The position numbers were made by a program, and so were the translations under genes. The notes below the pieces were generated by a model, which was given only the letters and a program-made list of their open reading frames with translations, had not been told where the DNA came from and did no database searches. From Streptomyces fradiae ATCC 10745 = DSM 40063 (GTDB taxonomy: Bacteria; Actinomycetota; Actinomycetes; Streptomycetales; Streptomycetaceae), in NCBI RefSeq assembly GCF_008704425.1, contig NZ_CP023696.1, forward strand, positions 124,001-188,000: a stretch of 64,000 nucleotides of DNA. Reading direction: 5' to 3'. This document shows, in pieces, positions 9,349 through 17,356 of the stretch. Numbering within the stretch: the stretch's first letter is position 1; every line of letters begins with the position of its first letter.

Positions 9349-9372
9349 GTTTGGATCCGCCGGATCGGTAAA
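9349..9372 (+). promoter_or_regulatory. SigB-type promoter candidate
   Basis: GTTT, then 14 nt, then GGTAAA. This fits the GTTT-N14-GGGTA pattern of streptomycete stress sigma factors of the SigB group except for one base in the -10. It lies 53 nt upstream of the GlsB/YeaQ-type start, a gene class known to respond to stress. The 14-nt spacer is nearly palindromic (GGATCCGCCGGATC). Confidence 0.45.
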
Positions 9373-9424
9373 AGCGGTGGCTACGAGACAACGCACTCGC
9401 CAACGACGACGGTAGGAGGCCCTC

Positions 9425-9703
9425 ATGGGCATCATCGCGTGGATCCTCATCGGCCTGCTCGCCGGCATGATCGCCAAGGCCCTGATGCCGGGGCGCGACC
9501 CCGGCGGCATCATCATCACGATGCTCATCGGCATCGCCGGCGGCCTGCTGGGCGGCTGGCTGGGCAAGGTCCTCTTCGGGGTCGACTCCATCGACGGGTT
9601 CTTCGACCTCTCCACCTGGATCGCCGCCATCGCCGGCTCGGTGATCCTGCTGGCCCTGTACCGCCTGTTCACCGGTTCGAACCGGTCCAGCCGGCACGCC
9701 TGA
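9425..9703 (+). CDS. GlsB/YeaQ/YmgE-family stress membrane protein
   Basis: A 92-residue protein of the small transglycosylase-associated/GlsB family. It has three hydrophobic segments rich in Gly (around IIAWILIGLLAGMIAKALM, IIITMLIGIAGGLLGGWLG and WIAAIAGSVILLALYRLF) and the typical PGRDPGG turn after the first segment. The start ATG at 9425 follows TAGGAGG. The function is membrane stress protection by association with related proteins; the mechanism is not established. A SigB-like promoter lies upstream, and gvpO starts 95 nt downstream on the same strand, so partial co-transcription with the gas vesicle cluster is possible. Confidence 0.9.
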   Translation: MGIIAWILIGLLAGMIAKALMPGRDPGGIIITMLIGIAGGLLGGWLGKVLFGVDSIDGFFDLSTWIAAIAGSVILLALYRLFTGSNRSSRHA

Positions 9704-9798
9704 CGCGCGCGGAGGCGGCGGCACCCCGGTGCGGGGCGCCGCCGCTCTTTCGTCCCCCACGTTTGCGCGCCCCACGAGACGGCAACCCGGAGGCGGTC

Positions 9799-10059
9799 AT
9801 GGCCAAAGCAACCGAGATCCTGCTGCTCGCCAGCGAGCAGCTCGCCCAACTCACCGGCAACACCCCGGAGTCCGTGTCCTCCTTCCAGAAGACCGACGAC
9901 GGCTGGCAGTTGACCGTGGAGGTCGTCGAGCTGGAGCGCATCCCGGACACGACGAGCCTCATCGCGTCGTACGAGGTGGAACTCGACGACGAGGGCGACG
10001 TCACCGGGTACCGGCGCGTCCGCCGCTACGAGCGCGGCCGGGCGGACGGCGGTCGCTGA
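9799..10059 (+). CDS. gvpO: Gas vesicle protein GvpO
   Basis: An 86-residue acidic protein of the GvpO family, with the core VSSFQKTDDGWQLTVEVVEL followed by ERIPDT-TSLIASYEVELDDEGDVTGYRRV-RRYERG. GvpO opens the gas vesicle operons of streptomycetes; its role is accessory and not part of the ribs. The start ATG at 9799 has GGAGG 5 nt upstream. It is separated from gvpA by 179 nt that contain a striking heptanucleotide repeat array. Confidence 0.9.
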   Translation: MAKATEILLLASEQLAQLTGNTPESVSSFQKTDDGWQLTVEVVELERIPDTTSLIASYEVELDDEGDVTGYRRVRRYERGRADGGR

Positions 10060-10141
10060 CCGCCTCCCGGCAGGCCCGGCGGACCGGCGAGCACGGTGCC
10101 CGCCGGGCGGTGGCGGCCCGTACGGCGGCCGAGCATGAGCG

Positions 10142-10194
<53 letters not shown>

Positions 10195-10238
10195 CGAACG
10201 AACCGACCGCTGACCCCACGTCAGAAAGGCGGCACATC

Positions 10239-10640
10239 ATGACCGTAGAGACCACACGTCCGGCCACGGGCGGATCCGGCGGCAGCAGCGGCCTGTACGA
10301 CGTCCTCGAACTCGTCCTCGACCGCGGCCTCGTCATCGACGCGTTCGTCCGCGTCTCGCTCGTCGGCATCGAGATCCTCAAGGTCGACGTCCGTGTCGTC
10401 GTCGCCAGCGTCGACACCTACCTGCGCTTCGCCGAGGCCTGCAACCGCCTCGACCTGGAGACCGGCCGCAAGGCGCCCGCCCAGCTCACGGACGTCGTCG
10501 ACGGCGTCAGCCAGTCCGGCGCCCGCGGCAAGACGAAGGGCGCCCTGCAGGGCGCCGCGCAGACCGTGTCCGAGACGCTCGGCCGCTCGTCGTCCCGGCA
10601 GCAGAAGAAGGACAAGGAAGAGGAGGAGCAGGAGAAGTGA
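10239..10640 (+). CDS. gvpA: Gas vesicle structural protein GvpA
   Basis: A 133-residue GvpA-family protein. The conserved rib-forming core runs from about residue 18 to 75 (LYDVLELVLDRGLVIDAFVR, VSLVGIEILKVDVRVVVASV, DTYLRFAEA). It is followed by a long hydrophilic tail rich in Ala, Gln and Lys ending in an acidic stretch (KKDKEEEEQEK), longer than the roughly 70-residue cyanobacterial GvpA but normal for actinobacterial versions. The start ATG at 10239 has AGAAAGG upstream. Its stop overlaps the gvpF start (GTGA). Confidence 0.9.
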   Translation: MTVETTRPATGGSGGSSGLYDVLELVLDRGLVIDAFVRVSLVGIEILKVDVRVVVASVDTYLRFAEACNRLDLETGRKAPAQLTDVVDGVSQSGARGKTKGALQGAAQTVSETLGRSSSRQQKKDKEEEEQEK

Positions 10641-11353
10641 GCACCTACGTCTACGGCATAGCCCGCAGCTCCCACCCGGCGCTCCCGGAGAAGACCGGCG
10701 GCGTCGGCGACCCGCCCGGCCCCGTGCGCGTCCTCACCGAAGGCCCGCTGGCCGCCCTCGTCAGCGACGCCCCGGAGGGGCTGCGCCCCAAGCGGCGCGA
10801 CCTGCTCGCCCACCAGAACGTCCTGGCCGCGGCCGGCGAGGGCGGCACGGTGCTGCCCCTGCGGTTCGGCGGGGTCTCCCCCGACGACGACGCCGTGCGG
10901 ACCGTGCTGCGGGAGCGCGAGGCGCACTACCTGGAGCGGCTGGAGAGCCTCGACGGCAAGGTCGAGTACAACCTGAAGGCCGCCCACGACGAGGAGGCCG
11001 TGCTCCACCAGGTACTGGCCGACAACCCCGAGCTGCGGGCGCTCAGCCAGGAGCAGCAGGCCGCGGGCGGCGGCACGTACGAGCAGAAGCTGGCGCTCGG
11101 CGAGCGCGTCGCGGCGGCCGTCAAGCACCGGGAGGCGCGCGACGCGGTCCTGGTGCAGGAGGCCCTGGAGAAGGCCGCGGTGGAGTGCCGGCCCGGACCC
11201 GAGGGCACCGGGCGGCTGGCGAACCTGTCCTTCCTCGTGGAGAAGGAGCGGGCCGGCGACTTCACGGCCGCCGTCGAGGCGCTCGGCCGCGACCACGGCC
11301 ACCTGACGCTGCAGGTCCACGGGCCGCTCCCGCCGTACAGCTTCGTGGAGTAG
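10637..11353 (+). CDS. gvpF: Gas vesicle protein GvpF (GvpF/GvpL family)
   Basis: A 238-residue GvpF/L-family protein. It starts MSTYVYGIARSSHP, has a coiled-coil-prone middle (VLREREAHYLERLESLDGKV, EYNLKA, then QEQQAAGGGTYEQKLALGER) and ends VHGPLPPYSFVE, the family's hallmark C-terminus. Members bind GvpA and are thought to act early in assembly. GTG at 10637 overlaps the gvpA stop by four bases, indicating translational coupling. Confidence 0.92.
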   Translation: MSTYVYGIARSSHPALPEKTGGVGDPPGPVRVLTEGPLAALVSDAPEGLRPKRRDLLAHQNVLAAAGEGGTVLPLRFGGVSPDDDAVRTVLREREAHYLERLESLDGKVEYNLKAAHDEEAVLHQVLADNPELRALSQEQQAAGGGTYEQKLALGERVAAAVKHREARDAVLVQEALEKAAVECRPGPEGTGRLANLSFLVEKERAGDFTAAVEALGRDHGHLTLQVHGPLPPYSFVE

Positions 11354-11356
11354 GCG

Positions 11357-11593
11357 ATGGGGCTGCTCGGAGAGCTGCTCCTGCTGCCGGCGGCGCCCGT
11401 GCGCGGCACCGCGTGGGTGCTGCGGCAGGTGCTCGCGGAGGCGGAGCGGCAGTACTACGACCCGGCCACCGTCCGCCGCGAGCTCGCCCGCCTCACCGAG
11501 CGCCTGGAGGCCGGGGAGATCGACGACGAGACGTTCGACCGCCTGGAGGACGAACTCCTCGACCGACTGGAGAAAGGGGCCGAAGGCCCATGA
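11357..11593 (+). CDS. gvpG: Gas vesicle protein GvpG
   Basis: A 78-residue GvpG-family protein. It begins MGLLGELLLLPAAPVRGTAW with the hydrophobic N-terminus of the family, followed by an amphipathic charged helix (VRRELARLTERLEAGEIDD, ETFDRLEDELLDRLEKG). It is an accessory assembly protein. It starts 3 nt after gvpF and overlaps the next gene by ATGA. Confidence 0.9.
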   Translation: MGLLGELLLLPAAPVRGTAWVLRQVLAEAERQYYDPATVRRELARLTERLEAGEIDDETFDRLEDELLDRLEKGAEGP

Positions 11594-11904
11594 CGACACC
11601 CGGCCGCCCGCCCGCCCCGTTCGCCTCCGACGGAGGGGGTTCCAACCTCGCCGACATCCTGGAGCGCGTCCTCGACAAGGGCGTGGTCATCGCGGGCGAC
11701 ATCCGCATCAACCTGCTCGACATCGAGCTGCTCACCATCAAGCTGCGGCTCGTCGTCGCCTCGGTGGAGCGCGCCGAGGAGATGGGCATCGACTGGTGGC
11801 GCCACGACCCGGCGCTGTCCTCGCACGCCCGGCGCGACTCGCTGGCGAGCGAGAACGAGGAGCTGCGTCGGCGCCTCGCCGAACTGGAGGAGCGTACGGC
11901 ATGA
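11590..11904 (+). CDS. gvpJ: Gas vesicle protein GvpJ (GvpA-like)
   Basis: A 104-residue GvpA/GvpJ-family protein. The core NLADILERVLDKGVVIAGDI-RINLLDIELLTIKLRLVVASV is typical of GvpJ, with DIRINLLDIELL replacing the GvpA VRVSLVGIELL pattern. It ends in a charged helix (SENEELRRRLAELEERTA). GvpJ is a minor shell or tip component. ATG at 11590 overlaps the gvpG stop. In S. coelicolor, as I recall, gvpY and gvpZ lie between gvpG and gvpJ; here there is no room for them. Confidence 0.85.
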   Translation: MTTPGRPPAPFASDGGGSNLADILERVLDKGVVIAGDIRINLLDIELLTIKLRLVVASVERAEEMGIDWWRHDPALSSHARRDSLASENEELRRRLAELEERTA

Positions 11905-12788
11905 CCACCACCCCCACCCCGCCCCTGCGGTACGTGTACGCCGTGTGCCGCCCCTTCGGCGGCGTCCTCCCGGAGGGCGCCGCCGGGATCACCGGCGAAC
12001 CGCCCCGGCTGCTGCACCACGACGGCCTGGTCGCCGTGGTGGACGCGGTGCCCGCCGAGGAGTTCGACGAGGGGCCGCTGCGCGCCCGCCTGGAGGACCT
12101 CGACTGGCTGTCGGCCACCGCGCGCGGCCACGACGCCGTGGTGGCGTCGCTGACCGCCGTCACCTCCCCGCTGCCGCTGCGGCTCGCCACGGTGTGCCGC
12201 GACGACAGCGGCGTGCGGCGCCTGCTGGACGAGGGGCGCGACCGGTTCGTCCGGGCCCTGGAGCGGCTGGACGGGCGGGTCGAGTGGGGGGTGAAGGTGC
12301 ACGCGCGCAAGGAGGCGACCGCGGGGCCGCGCACACCCGCCGGGTCGCCGTCCGGCGCGGTCGGCGGACGGGAGTACCTGCGGCGGCGGCTGCGGGAGCG
12401 CGACGGCCGGGAGGAGGCGCGGCGGCGCGCCGAGGCGGTGGGCCGGGAACTGCACGCCCGGCTCTCCGCGTACGCCGAGGCGACGGCCGTGCACCCTCCG
12501 CAGGATTCCCGGCTGACCGGGGACGCGGAGGCGGTGAACGTCCTGAACGCCGCCTACCTCGTGCCCCGCGAGCGGGCCGAGGGCTTCGTCGCGCTCGTCG
12601 GCGAGGTGGCGGACTCCGACGGGGTGCGGGTCGAGCTGACCGGGCCGTGGGCGGCGTACTCCTTCGCCGGCATCGCGGAGGCGGCGGAGCCGGGTACCGG
12701 GACGGCCGGGCCGGAGCCCTCGGGACCTGCCCCGGAGGCGTCCGGGGCCGCGTCCGGACCGGGCGGGGCGCGGGAGGGCGCGGCGTGA
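11901..12788 (+). CDS. gvpL: Gas vesicle protein GvpL (GvpF/GvpL family)
   Basis: A second GvpF/L-family protein of 295 aa. Shared blocks include LRYVYAVCRPFGG at the start, LPLRLATVCRDDSGVRRLL and RLDGRVEWGVKVHARKE in the middle, and VELTGPWAAYSFAGI near the end. It continues with a 40-residue Gly/Pro/Ala tail after the family's usual end point. The longer form with a VKVHA segment fits GvpL rather than GvpF. It overlaps gvpJ (ATGA) and gvpS (GTGA), so the genes are translationally coupled. Confidence 0.9.
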   Translation: MTTTPTPPLRYVYAVCRPFGGVLPEGAAGITGEPPRLLHHDGLVAVVDAVPAEEFDEGPLRARLEDLDWLSATARGHDAVVASLTAVTSPLPLRLATVCRDDSGVRRLLDEGRDRFVRALERLDGRVEWGVKVHARKEATAGPRTPAGSPSGAVGGREYLRRRLRERDGREEARRRAEAVGRELHARLSAYAEATAVHPPQDSRLTGDAEAVNVLNAAYLVPRERAEGFVALVGEVADSDGVRVELTGPWAAYSFAGIAEAAEPGTGTAGPEPSGPAPEASGAASGPGGAREGAA

Positions 12789-12970
12789 GCGTGGAGCAGC
12801 AGCGGGTCGCCCTGGTGGACCTGCTGGACCGGCTGCTCGCGGGCGGTGTGGTCCTCACCGGCGACCTGACGCTGAGCATCGCGGACGTCGATCTCGTACG
12901 GGTCGACCTGAAGGCCCTGATCAGCGCCGTCAACGACGAGGTGCCCGTGCCGTGGGAGCAGCCGGTATGA
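12785..12970 (+). CDS. gvpS: Gas vesicle protein GvpS (short GvpA-like)
   Basis: A 61-residue GvpA-superfamily protein. The core is LVDLLDRLLAGGVVLTGDLT followed by LSIADVDLVRVDLKALISAV, similar to GvpJ/GvpM/GvpS proteins. GTG at 12785 overlaps the gvpL stop and the stop overlaps the gvpK start, so it is embedded in the coupled operon. Its position between gvpL and gvpK matches gvpS of streptomycete clusters. Confidence 0.85.
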   Translation: MSVEQQRVALVDLLDRLLAGGVVLTGDLTLSIADVDLVRVDLKALISAVNDEVPVPWEQPV

Positions 12971-13485
12971 ACGATGCGCGCACCGCGGCGAAGGGCGGGC
13001 CGCGCACCGGACCGGGGGTGGAGCCCCGCCCCCGGTCCGGGCGGGATCCGCAAGCCGGCCCGGAGCCGGGGACCGGACCGCGGCCGGGTCCCGGAACGGG
13101 CGGGGGCCCTCGAGTGGTGGCGGGCCCCGGGACGGAGCCGGTGTCCGGGCCCCGGACGCCCGACGGGCCCGACACCGATCCGGGTGCGGAGGCGGCGGCC
13201 CCCGGGGCCGGGCCGGAGCCGCGCCGCCGGGTGGAGCTGGACCCGGACTCCGTCGAGCGGGACCTGGCCCGGCTCGTCCTGACCGTGATCGAGCTGCTGC
13301 GCCAGCTCATGGAGCGCCAGGCCCTGCGCCGCGTGGAGGACGGGGACCTGACGGAGGACCAGGAGGAGCGGATCGGCACGACGCTGATGCTGCTGGAGGA
13401 CCGCATGGAGATCCTGCGCACCCGCTTCGGCCTGGAACCGGAGGACCTGAACATCGACCTGGGGCCACTCGGCCCCCTGCTGTGA
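12967..13485 (+). CDS. gvpK: Gas vesicle protein GvpK with Pro/Gly-rich extension
   Basis: A 172-residue protein. The GvpK domain is C-terminal (about residues 82-168): VELDPDSVERDLARLVLTVI, ELLRQLMERQALRRVEDG, DLTEDQEERIGTTLMLLEDR and a closing FGLEPEDLNIDLGPLGPLL. The first 80 residues are low-complexity Gly/Pro/Arg repeats (GPRTGPG, PGPGTGGGP), much longer than in most GvpK proteins. ATG at 12967 overlaps the gvpS stop. This is the last gene of the operon and is followed by a strong hairpin. Confidence 0.92.
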   Translation: MNDARTAAKGGPRTGPGVEPRPRSGRDPQAGPEPGTGPRPGPGTGGGPRVVAGPGTEPVSGPRTPDGPDTDPGAEAAAPGAGPEPRRRVELDPDSVERDLARLVLTVIELLRQLMERQALRRVEDGDLTEDQEERIGTTLMLLEDRMEILRTRFGLEPEDLNIDLGPLGPLL

Positions 13486-13487
13486 CC

Positions 13488-13523
13488 GGCAGGGCGCCTC
13501 GCGGGTACGCGAGGCGCCCTGCC
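13488..13523 (+). terminator. Intrinsic terminator-like hairpin after gvp operon
   Basis: A perfect 15-bp stem (GGCAGGGCGCCTCGC and its complement) with a 6-nt loop, starting 3 nt after the gvpK stop. No T-run follows, which is common for streptomycete terminators. Confidence 0.85.
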
Positions 13524-13686
13524 GCATCCGTCCGGGGACCGGCCTACGCCGCCGTTCTCAGGCTCGCCCGGAAGCGACGTGCGTGGCCCTCGGACCTCCG
13601 GATCGCCGCCCGCGGACTCCCGGCCGTGCGACCGCTGGGCGGGTCCCCGCGGTTCGTACGTCCCGCGAGGCGCGGGCGCGCCGGGT

Positions 13687-14394
13687 TCACTGCGCCTTGA
13701 CGCGTGCCGTGCGGTACAGCTCGGCGGTCAGTTCCGCCAGCTTCCGCACGGGCAGGTCGGCCTCCGTCACGGCGACGGTGGACCGGTCGGCCCAGACGCA
13801 GCGGTTGTTGGGGGTCCGGCGCTCGGGTCGGCCGGCCTGGACGTGGACCTCCTCGCCCTGGCGGCACTTCATGACCGCCCCGTCGTACGGGCCCAGCGGG
13901 ACGGTCCGGTAAGGCCCGTCCCAGCGGAGGGAGGCCGGTGGGAAGGGCATCTGCTCGCCCCGGTGGAGGGAGTCGATCATGCGGCGCAGTGCCTTCTCCG
14001 GGTCGCTCACCCGCCCCTGGAGGCCCCGGAAGGCGACGTACCGGACGTATTCGTCGGCGGGTGGGTGGTAGTTCGCGCCGCTGCCGACCGCCCCGGGAAC
14101 GATGCGGTTCGCGTCGGAGGGGGAGATGCCGATGCCCAGCACCTCGGTCTGGCCCTGGTAGCAGTCGGCGTCCGAGGGCGTCCCCGCGCAGTCCACGACG
14201 CCGACGTACTGCTCCAGGAGGCCCGTGCTCCACGGCATCCCGCCCACCGACCGGGGCGGGACCAGCCGGTACCCCCGCGTGTCGACGCGCTCCGCCCGCT
14301 CGGAGGCCGCCGTGTGGAGGCAGCCGGCGAACACGGCGAGCGCGGCCGTGCCGGCCAGCAGCAGGGCCGGGCGGCGTGGAACGGTGGTGGTCAT
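13687..14394 (-). CDS. Secreted lipoprotein, unknown function
   Basis: A 235-residue protein with a type II signal peptide. A basic start (MTTTVPRRPA) and hydrophobic core lead to the lipobox VFAGC, giving a lipidated Cys25. The mature part contains three further cysteines (VVDCAGTPSDADCYQ, VMKCRQG and NNRCVW), so disulfides are likely. No enzyme motif is recognised. It reads MPWSTGLLEQYVGVVDCAG early and ends with an amphipathic helix. It is transcribed convergently toward the gas vesicle operon and divergently from the FUSC-type transporter gene. Membrane-anchored on the outside of the cell is the only firm statement about function. Confidence 0.8.
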   Translation of the reverse strand: MTTTVPRRPALLLAGTAALAVFAGCLHTAASERAERVDTRGYRLVPPRSVGGMPWSTGLLEQYVGVVDCAGTPSDADCYQGQTEVLGIGISPSDANRIVPGAVGSGANYHPPADEYVRYVAFRGLQGRVSDPEKALRRMIDSLHRGEQMPFPPASLRWDGPYRTVPLGPYDGAVMKCRQGEEVHVQAGRPERRTPNNRCVWADRSTVAVTEADLPVRKLAELTAELYRTARVKAQ

Positions 14395-14665
14395 ACGGGG
14401 CTCCCCCTTCGTCGGTCAGCGGGTTCGACCGCCCAGCGCCGCGAAGGGTTGCCCCGCCCGCGCGGCCGGTGCGGACCGGTCCGGGTGGGGCCGCCGGGTT
14501 TCGGGGGCGCGGCCGCCGTCCGCGGGCCCCCGCCACCGCGGCGAGCTGTCCGCTCCGCCCGCGGCCGTCGGCCACCCGGCCCGCCTGCCGCAGGGCTTCA
14601 CGCCCCCGCGACACGCCCGGCCCGGGGGTCCGGGCGGGCGTGCGGCACGGCCTACCCTCGGCGCC

Positions 14666-16744
14666 ATGACGTGGCTCCGCTCCCTCAAGGAGACCGCTCG
14701 CGCGGGTCTCACGGTCGAGCGGCGACGGCTCCAGCCGCTGCCCGCCCTGCGCGCCGCCGCCGGACTGGCGCTGGTGGTGCTGGCCGGAGCGGCCATCGGC
14801 GGTCCGGCGATGGCGGCCAGCTCCGCGTTCGGCGCGTTCCAGGCGGGCATCGCCACGTTCCAGCGGAGCTGGCGCCCGCGCCCGACGCTGGCGCTGGCGT
14901 CGGGGCTCACCCTGGCCGTGTCCACGTTCCTCGGCTACCTCTGCGGCGGGCACCCCGCGTGGTTCCTGGCCCTGCTCGCGCTCTGGACGTTCCTGTCGGG
15001 CCTGGCCTGGACGGCGGGCCCGTCCGTGGGGGTGATCGCCTCGTCCAACGTGGCGATCATGCTGGTGACGGTCACCCTGCCCACCTCGGTCGCGGACGCG
15101 GCCGTGCACGCGGCGGTGATCGCGGGGGGCGGTGTGGTGCAGGCCGCGCTGGTCGTGCTCTTCCCGGTGCGCCGCTGGGGGCCGCAGCGGGACGCGCTGG
15201 CCGACGCCCTGGCGGCCGTGGCCGACTACGCGCGGCGGCTGCGCCGGGACCCGTACGCGCCCTTCGACCCCGCCCCGCTGATGACGGCCCGCAACGCCGC
15301 CGCCGTCACCTGGCGGCAGGCCCGCCGCCGCCCCGGCGAACTACACGGCCTGCGCGGGCTCGCGGAGCGGATCCGCCCCGTGCTGGCCTCGCTCGCCGAC
15401 CCCGTGGTGGGCGTGGCGCGGGAGGGCCCCGGCCGCGACCGGGTGCGGGAGCTGCTGGACGCGGCCGGGGCGGTGCTGGACGCGGCGGCGCGGGCGGTCC
15501 GGCGCGGCGAGCGGCTGGAGGTGCCGCCCGGCGCGCTCGCCGCGCTGCGCACCCCCGATACGCCGTCCGTGCTGGAGCGGGCGCCCGCCCGGCGGGCCGC
15601 GGCCCGGCTCGCCGCGCTGCTCGACGAGGTGGTGGCCGCGGCGGCGCCCGGGGGGCGGCGGCCGGGACCGGAGGCGCTGCGGGCGCGGCCGGGGCTGCTG
15701 CGGCTGGTCCCCGGCGCCGTGCGGGACGTCGCGGCCGAGGTGCGCAGGCCCGACTCGCCGTACCTGCGGCACGCGGTGCGGGTGACGGTGGTCACCTCGA
15801 CCGGGTACCTGCTCGGGACGGCGCTGCCGTTCGGGCACGGCTACTGGGCGCCGCTGGCCGCCGTGATGTCGATGCGGCCGGACTTCGGCCAGACGTACGC
15901 GCGTGCCGTGGCCCGGTTCGCCGGGACGCTGGTGGGCGTGGCGCTGGCGACGGGCGTGGGGCGGCTGGCGGATCCCGGCGCGTACGCGTCGGCGGGGCTG
16001 GCCGTCGGCGCCGCGTTCGCCGTGTACCTGCTGCTGCCGTCCGGTCAGGCGCCCGTGCAGGTGTTCATCTCGGCGTACGTGGTGTTCCTGCTCGGCATGG
16101 CGGGCGAGGAGTGGACGCAGACCGTTCCGGAGCGGGTGGTGCTGACCCTGCTGGGCGGGGCGCTGGCGATGCTGTCGTACGCCCTGTTCCCGGCGTGGGA
16201 GACGCCGCGGCTGCGGGCCCGGCTGGCCGACTGGGCGGCGGCCGCGGGCCGGTACGGGGCGGAGGTGCTGGAGCGGTTCGCGCGTCCGGACCGGCCGCCG
16301 ACGGGCGCGGTGCGGCAGGCCCTGCTGGACCTGCGGGCGGCACGGGCGGCCTGGCGGGACGCGCTGGACCGGGCGGCGCACGAGCCGGTGCGGCACCGGG
16401 GCCCGTCCCCGGCGGTGACCGAGGCGGCGCAGGCGGCGGTCGGCCGGTTCACGCGGGCTGCGATGGTGCTGGAGGCGCACCTGCCGGACCGGACGGCCGC
16501 CCCGTCGGCGGGGGCGGCGGCGCTGGCGGAGGCGCTGCGCCGGGCGGCCGAGCGGTGCCCGGCGGATGTGCGGGAGCGGCGTCCGCCGTGCTGGGACGAG
16601 GTGCGGGCGGCGTTCGACGCGGCGGAGGCGTCGGACGATCCGGTGGTGCGGGCGGGGGCGCGGGAGATGGTCCGGGCGCTGGAGGAGCTCGGGGAGGCGC
16701 TGGCGGCGGAGCGGGGCGACGCCCTCGGCGCCGGGGGAAGCTGA
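14666..16744 (+). CDS. FUSC-family membrane transporter
   Basis: A 692-residue protein with two blocks of transmembrane helices (residues about 30-170 and 370-510) separated and followed by long helical cytoplasmic regions. This is the layout of the FUSC/aromatic acid exporter (AaeB-like) family. The second block contains LPFGHGYWAPLAAVMSMRPD followed by FGQTYARAVARFAGTLVG, the clearest family signature. Such proteins are proposed to export aromatic acids or toxic metabolites; the substrate here is unknown. The C-terminal region from about residue 600 is Ala/Glu-rich and helical. It starts at ATG 14666 with no close partner gene. Confidence 0.85.
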   Translation: MTWLRSLKETARAGLTVERRRLQPLPALRAAAGLALVVLAGAAIGGPAMAASSAFGAFQAGIATFQRSWRPRPTLALASGLTLAVSTFLGYLCGGHPAWFLALLALWTFLSGLAWTAGPSVGVIASSNVAIMLVTVTLPTSVADAAVHAAVIAGGGVVQAALVVLFPVRRWGPQRDALADALAAVADYARRLRRDPYAPFDPAPLMTARNAAAVTWRQARRRPGELHGLRGLAERIRPVLASLADPVVGVAREGPGRDRVRELLDAAGAVLDAAARAVRRGERLEVPPGALAALRTPDTPSVLERAPARRAAARLAALLDEVVAAAAPGGRRPGPEALRARPGLLRLVPGAVRDVAAEVRRPDSPYLRHAVRVTVVTSTGYLLGTALPFGHGYWAPLAAVMSMRPDFGQTYARAVARFAGTLVGVALATGVGRLADPGAYASAGLAVGAAFAVYLLLPSGQAPVQVFISAYVVFLLGMAGEEWTQTVPERVVLTLLGGALAMLSYALFPAWETPRLRARLADWAAAAGRYGAEVLERFARPDRPPTGAVRQALLDLRAARAAWRDALDRAAHEPVRHRGPSPAVTEAAQAAVGRFTRAAMVLEAHLPDRTAAPSAGAAALAEALRRAAERCPADVRERRPPCWDEVRAAFDAAEASDDPVVRAGAREMVRALEELGEALAAERGDALGAGGS

Positions 16745-17227
16745 CCCCGTCTCCCACGCCCCGCTCCCGACCCGGCGGCCGCGCCCCTCCGCTCCGCCCG
16801 CCGCGGCATCCAGGCGGCCGGACCCTTCGGCCCCCCTCCGCCCCCGCCATCCCAGCACCCGGCCCCATCGCCCCCCGCCATCCAGGCGGCCGGGTCCTTC
16901 GGCTCGCTCCCCCGCCCGACCGTGCCGGCACCGGGCAGCGCCCCGCTCCCCCTCCCCCTGCCGGCACCCGGCCACTTCGGCACGTTCGCCGCTCGCCGCC
17001 CCACGGCGGGCGGCGGCAGGTTCCCCGGCGGCGGGCCCGGGTGCGCGGTCCGCCGTCACCGGTCCGCCGTCACCGGTTCGTCGGCCGCGGGCGGGCGGGC
17101 GCGGCGCGGGGGTGCCACGCTGGGCAGGTGGGGCCCCGCGACCGTCCGGCCCGCCCGGCGGCCGGGCCCGGCCCCGCCCTGCCGGCCCGCTCACCCCTCC
17201 CCCGGCCCCGCGACAGAAGGAAGCCCC
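16745..17227. other. Gene-free C-rich stretch with short direct repeat
   Basis: No convincing coding sequence. The plus strand is C-rich. CATCCAGGCGGCCGG is found at 16807-16821 and 16879-16893 in similar contexts (each followed by a CCTTCGGC-like block). It lies between the FUSC gene and the phosphatase leader. Confidence 0.5.
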
Positions 17228-17356
17228 GTGAGCACCACCGACTCCGCCCCCGAGAGGGGGCCGGTGCCGCGCACCGGCCCGTGCCGGGGGCCCGGGTCCG
17301 CCGGGCGCCCGGGCTCCGGCCGGGTTCGCCGGGGCCGTCCTCCCGTACGAGGGTGA
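17228..17356 (+). CDS. Possible 42-aa leader peptide upstream of phosphatase
   Basis: A GTG at 17228 preceded by AAGGAAG (4 nt spacing) opens a 42-codon frame starting MSTTDSAPERGPVPRTG. It ends in a TGA that overlaps the ATG of the next gene (TGATG at 17354-17358). The composition is Gly/Pro/Arg-rich and uninformative, so it may be non-functional. The ribosome binding site and the exact stop/start overlap are the reasons for listing it. Confidence 0.35.
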   Translation: MSTTDSAPERGPVPRTGPCRGPGSAGRPGSGRVRRGRPPVRG

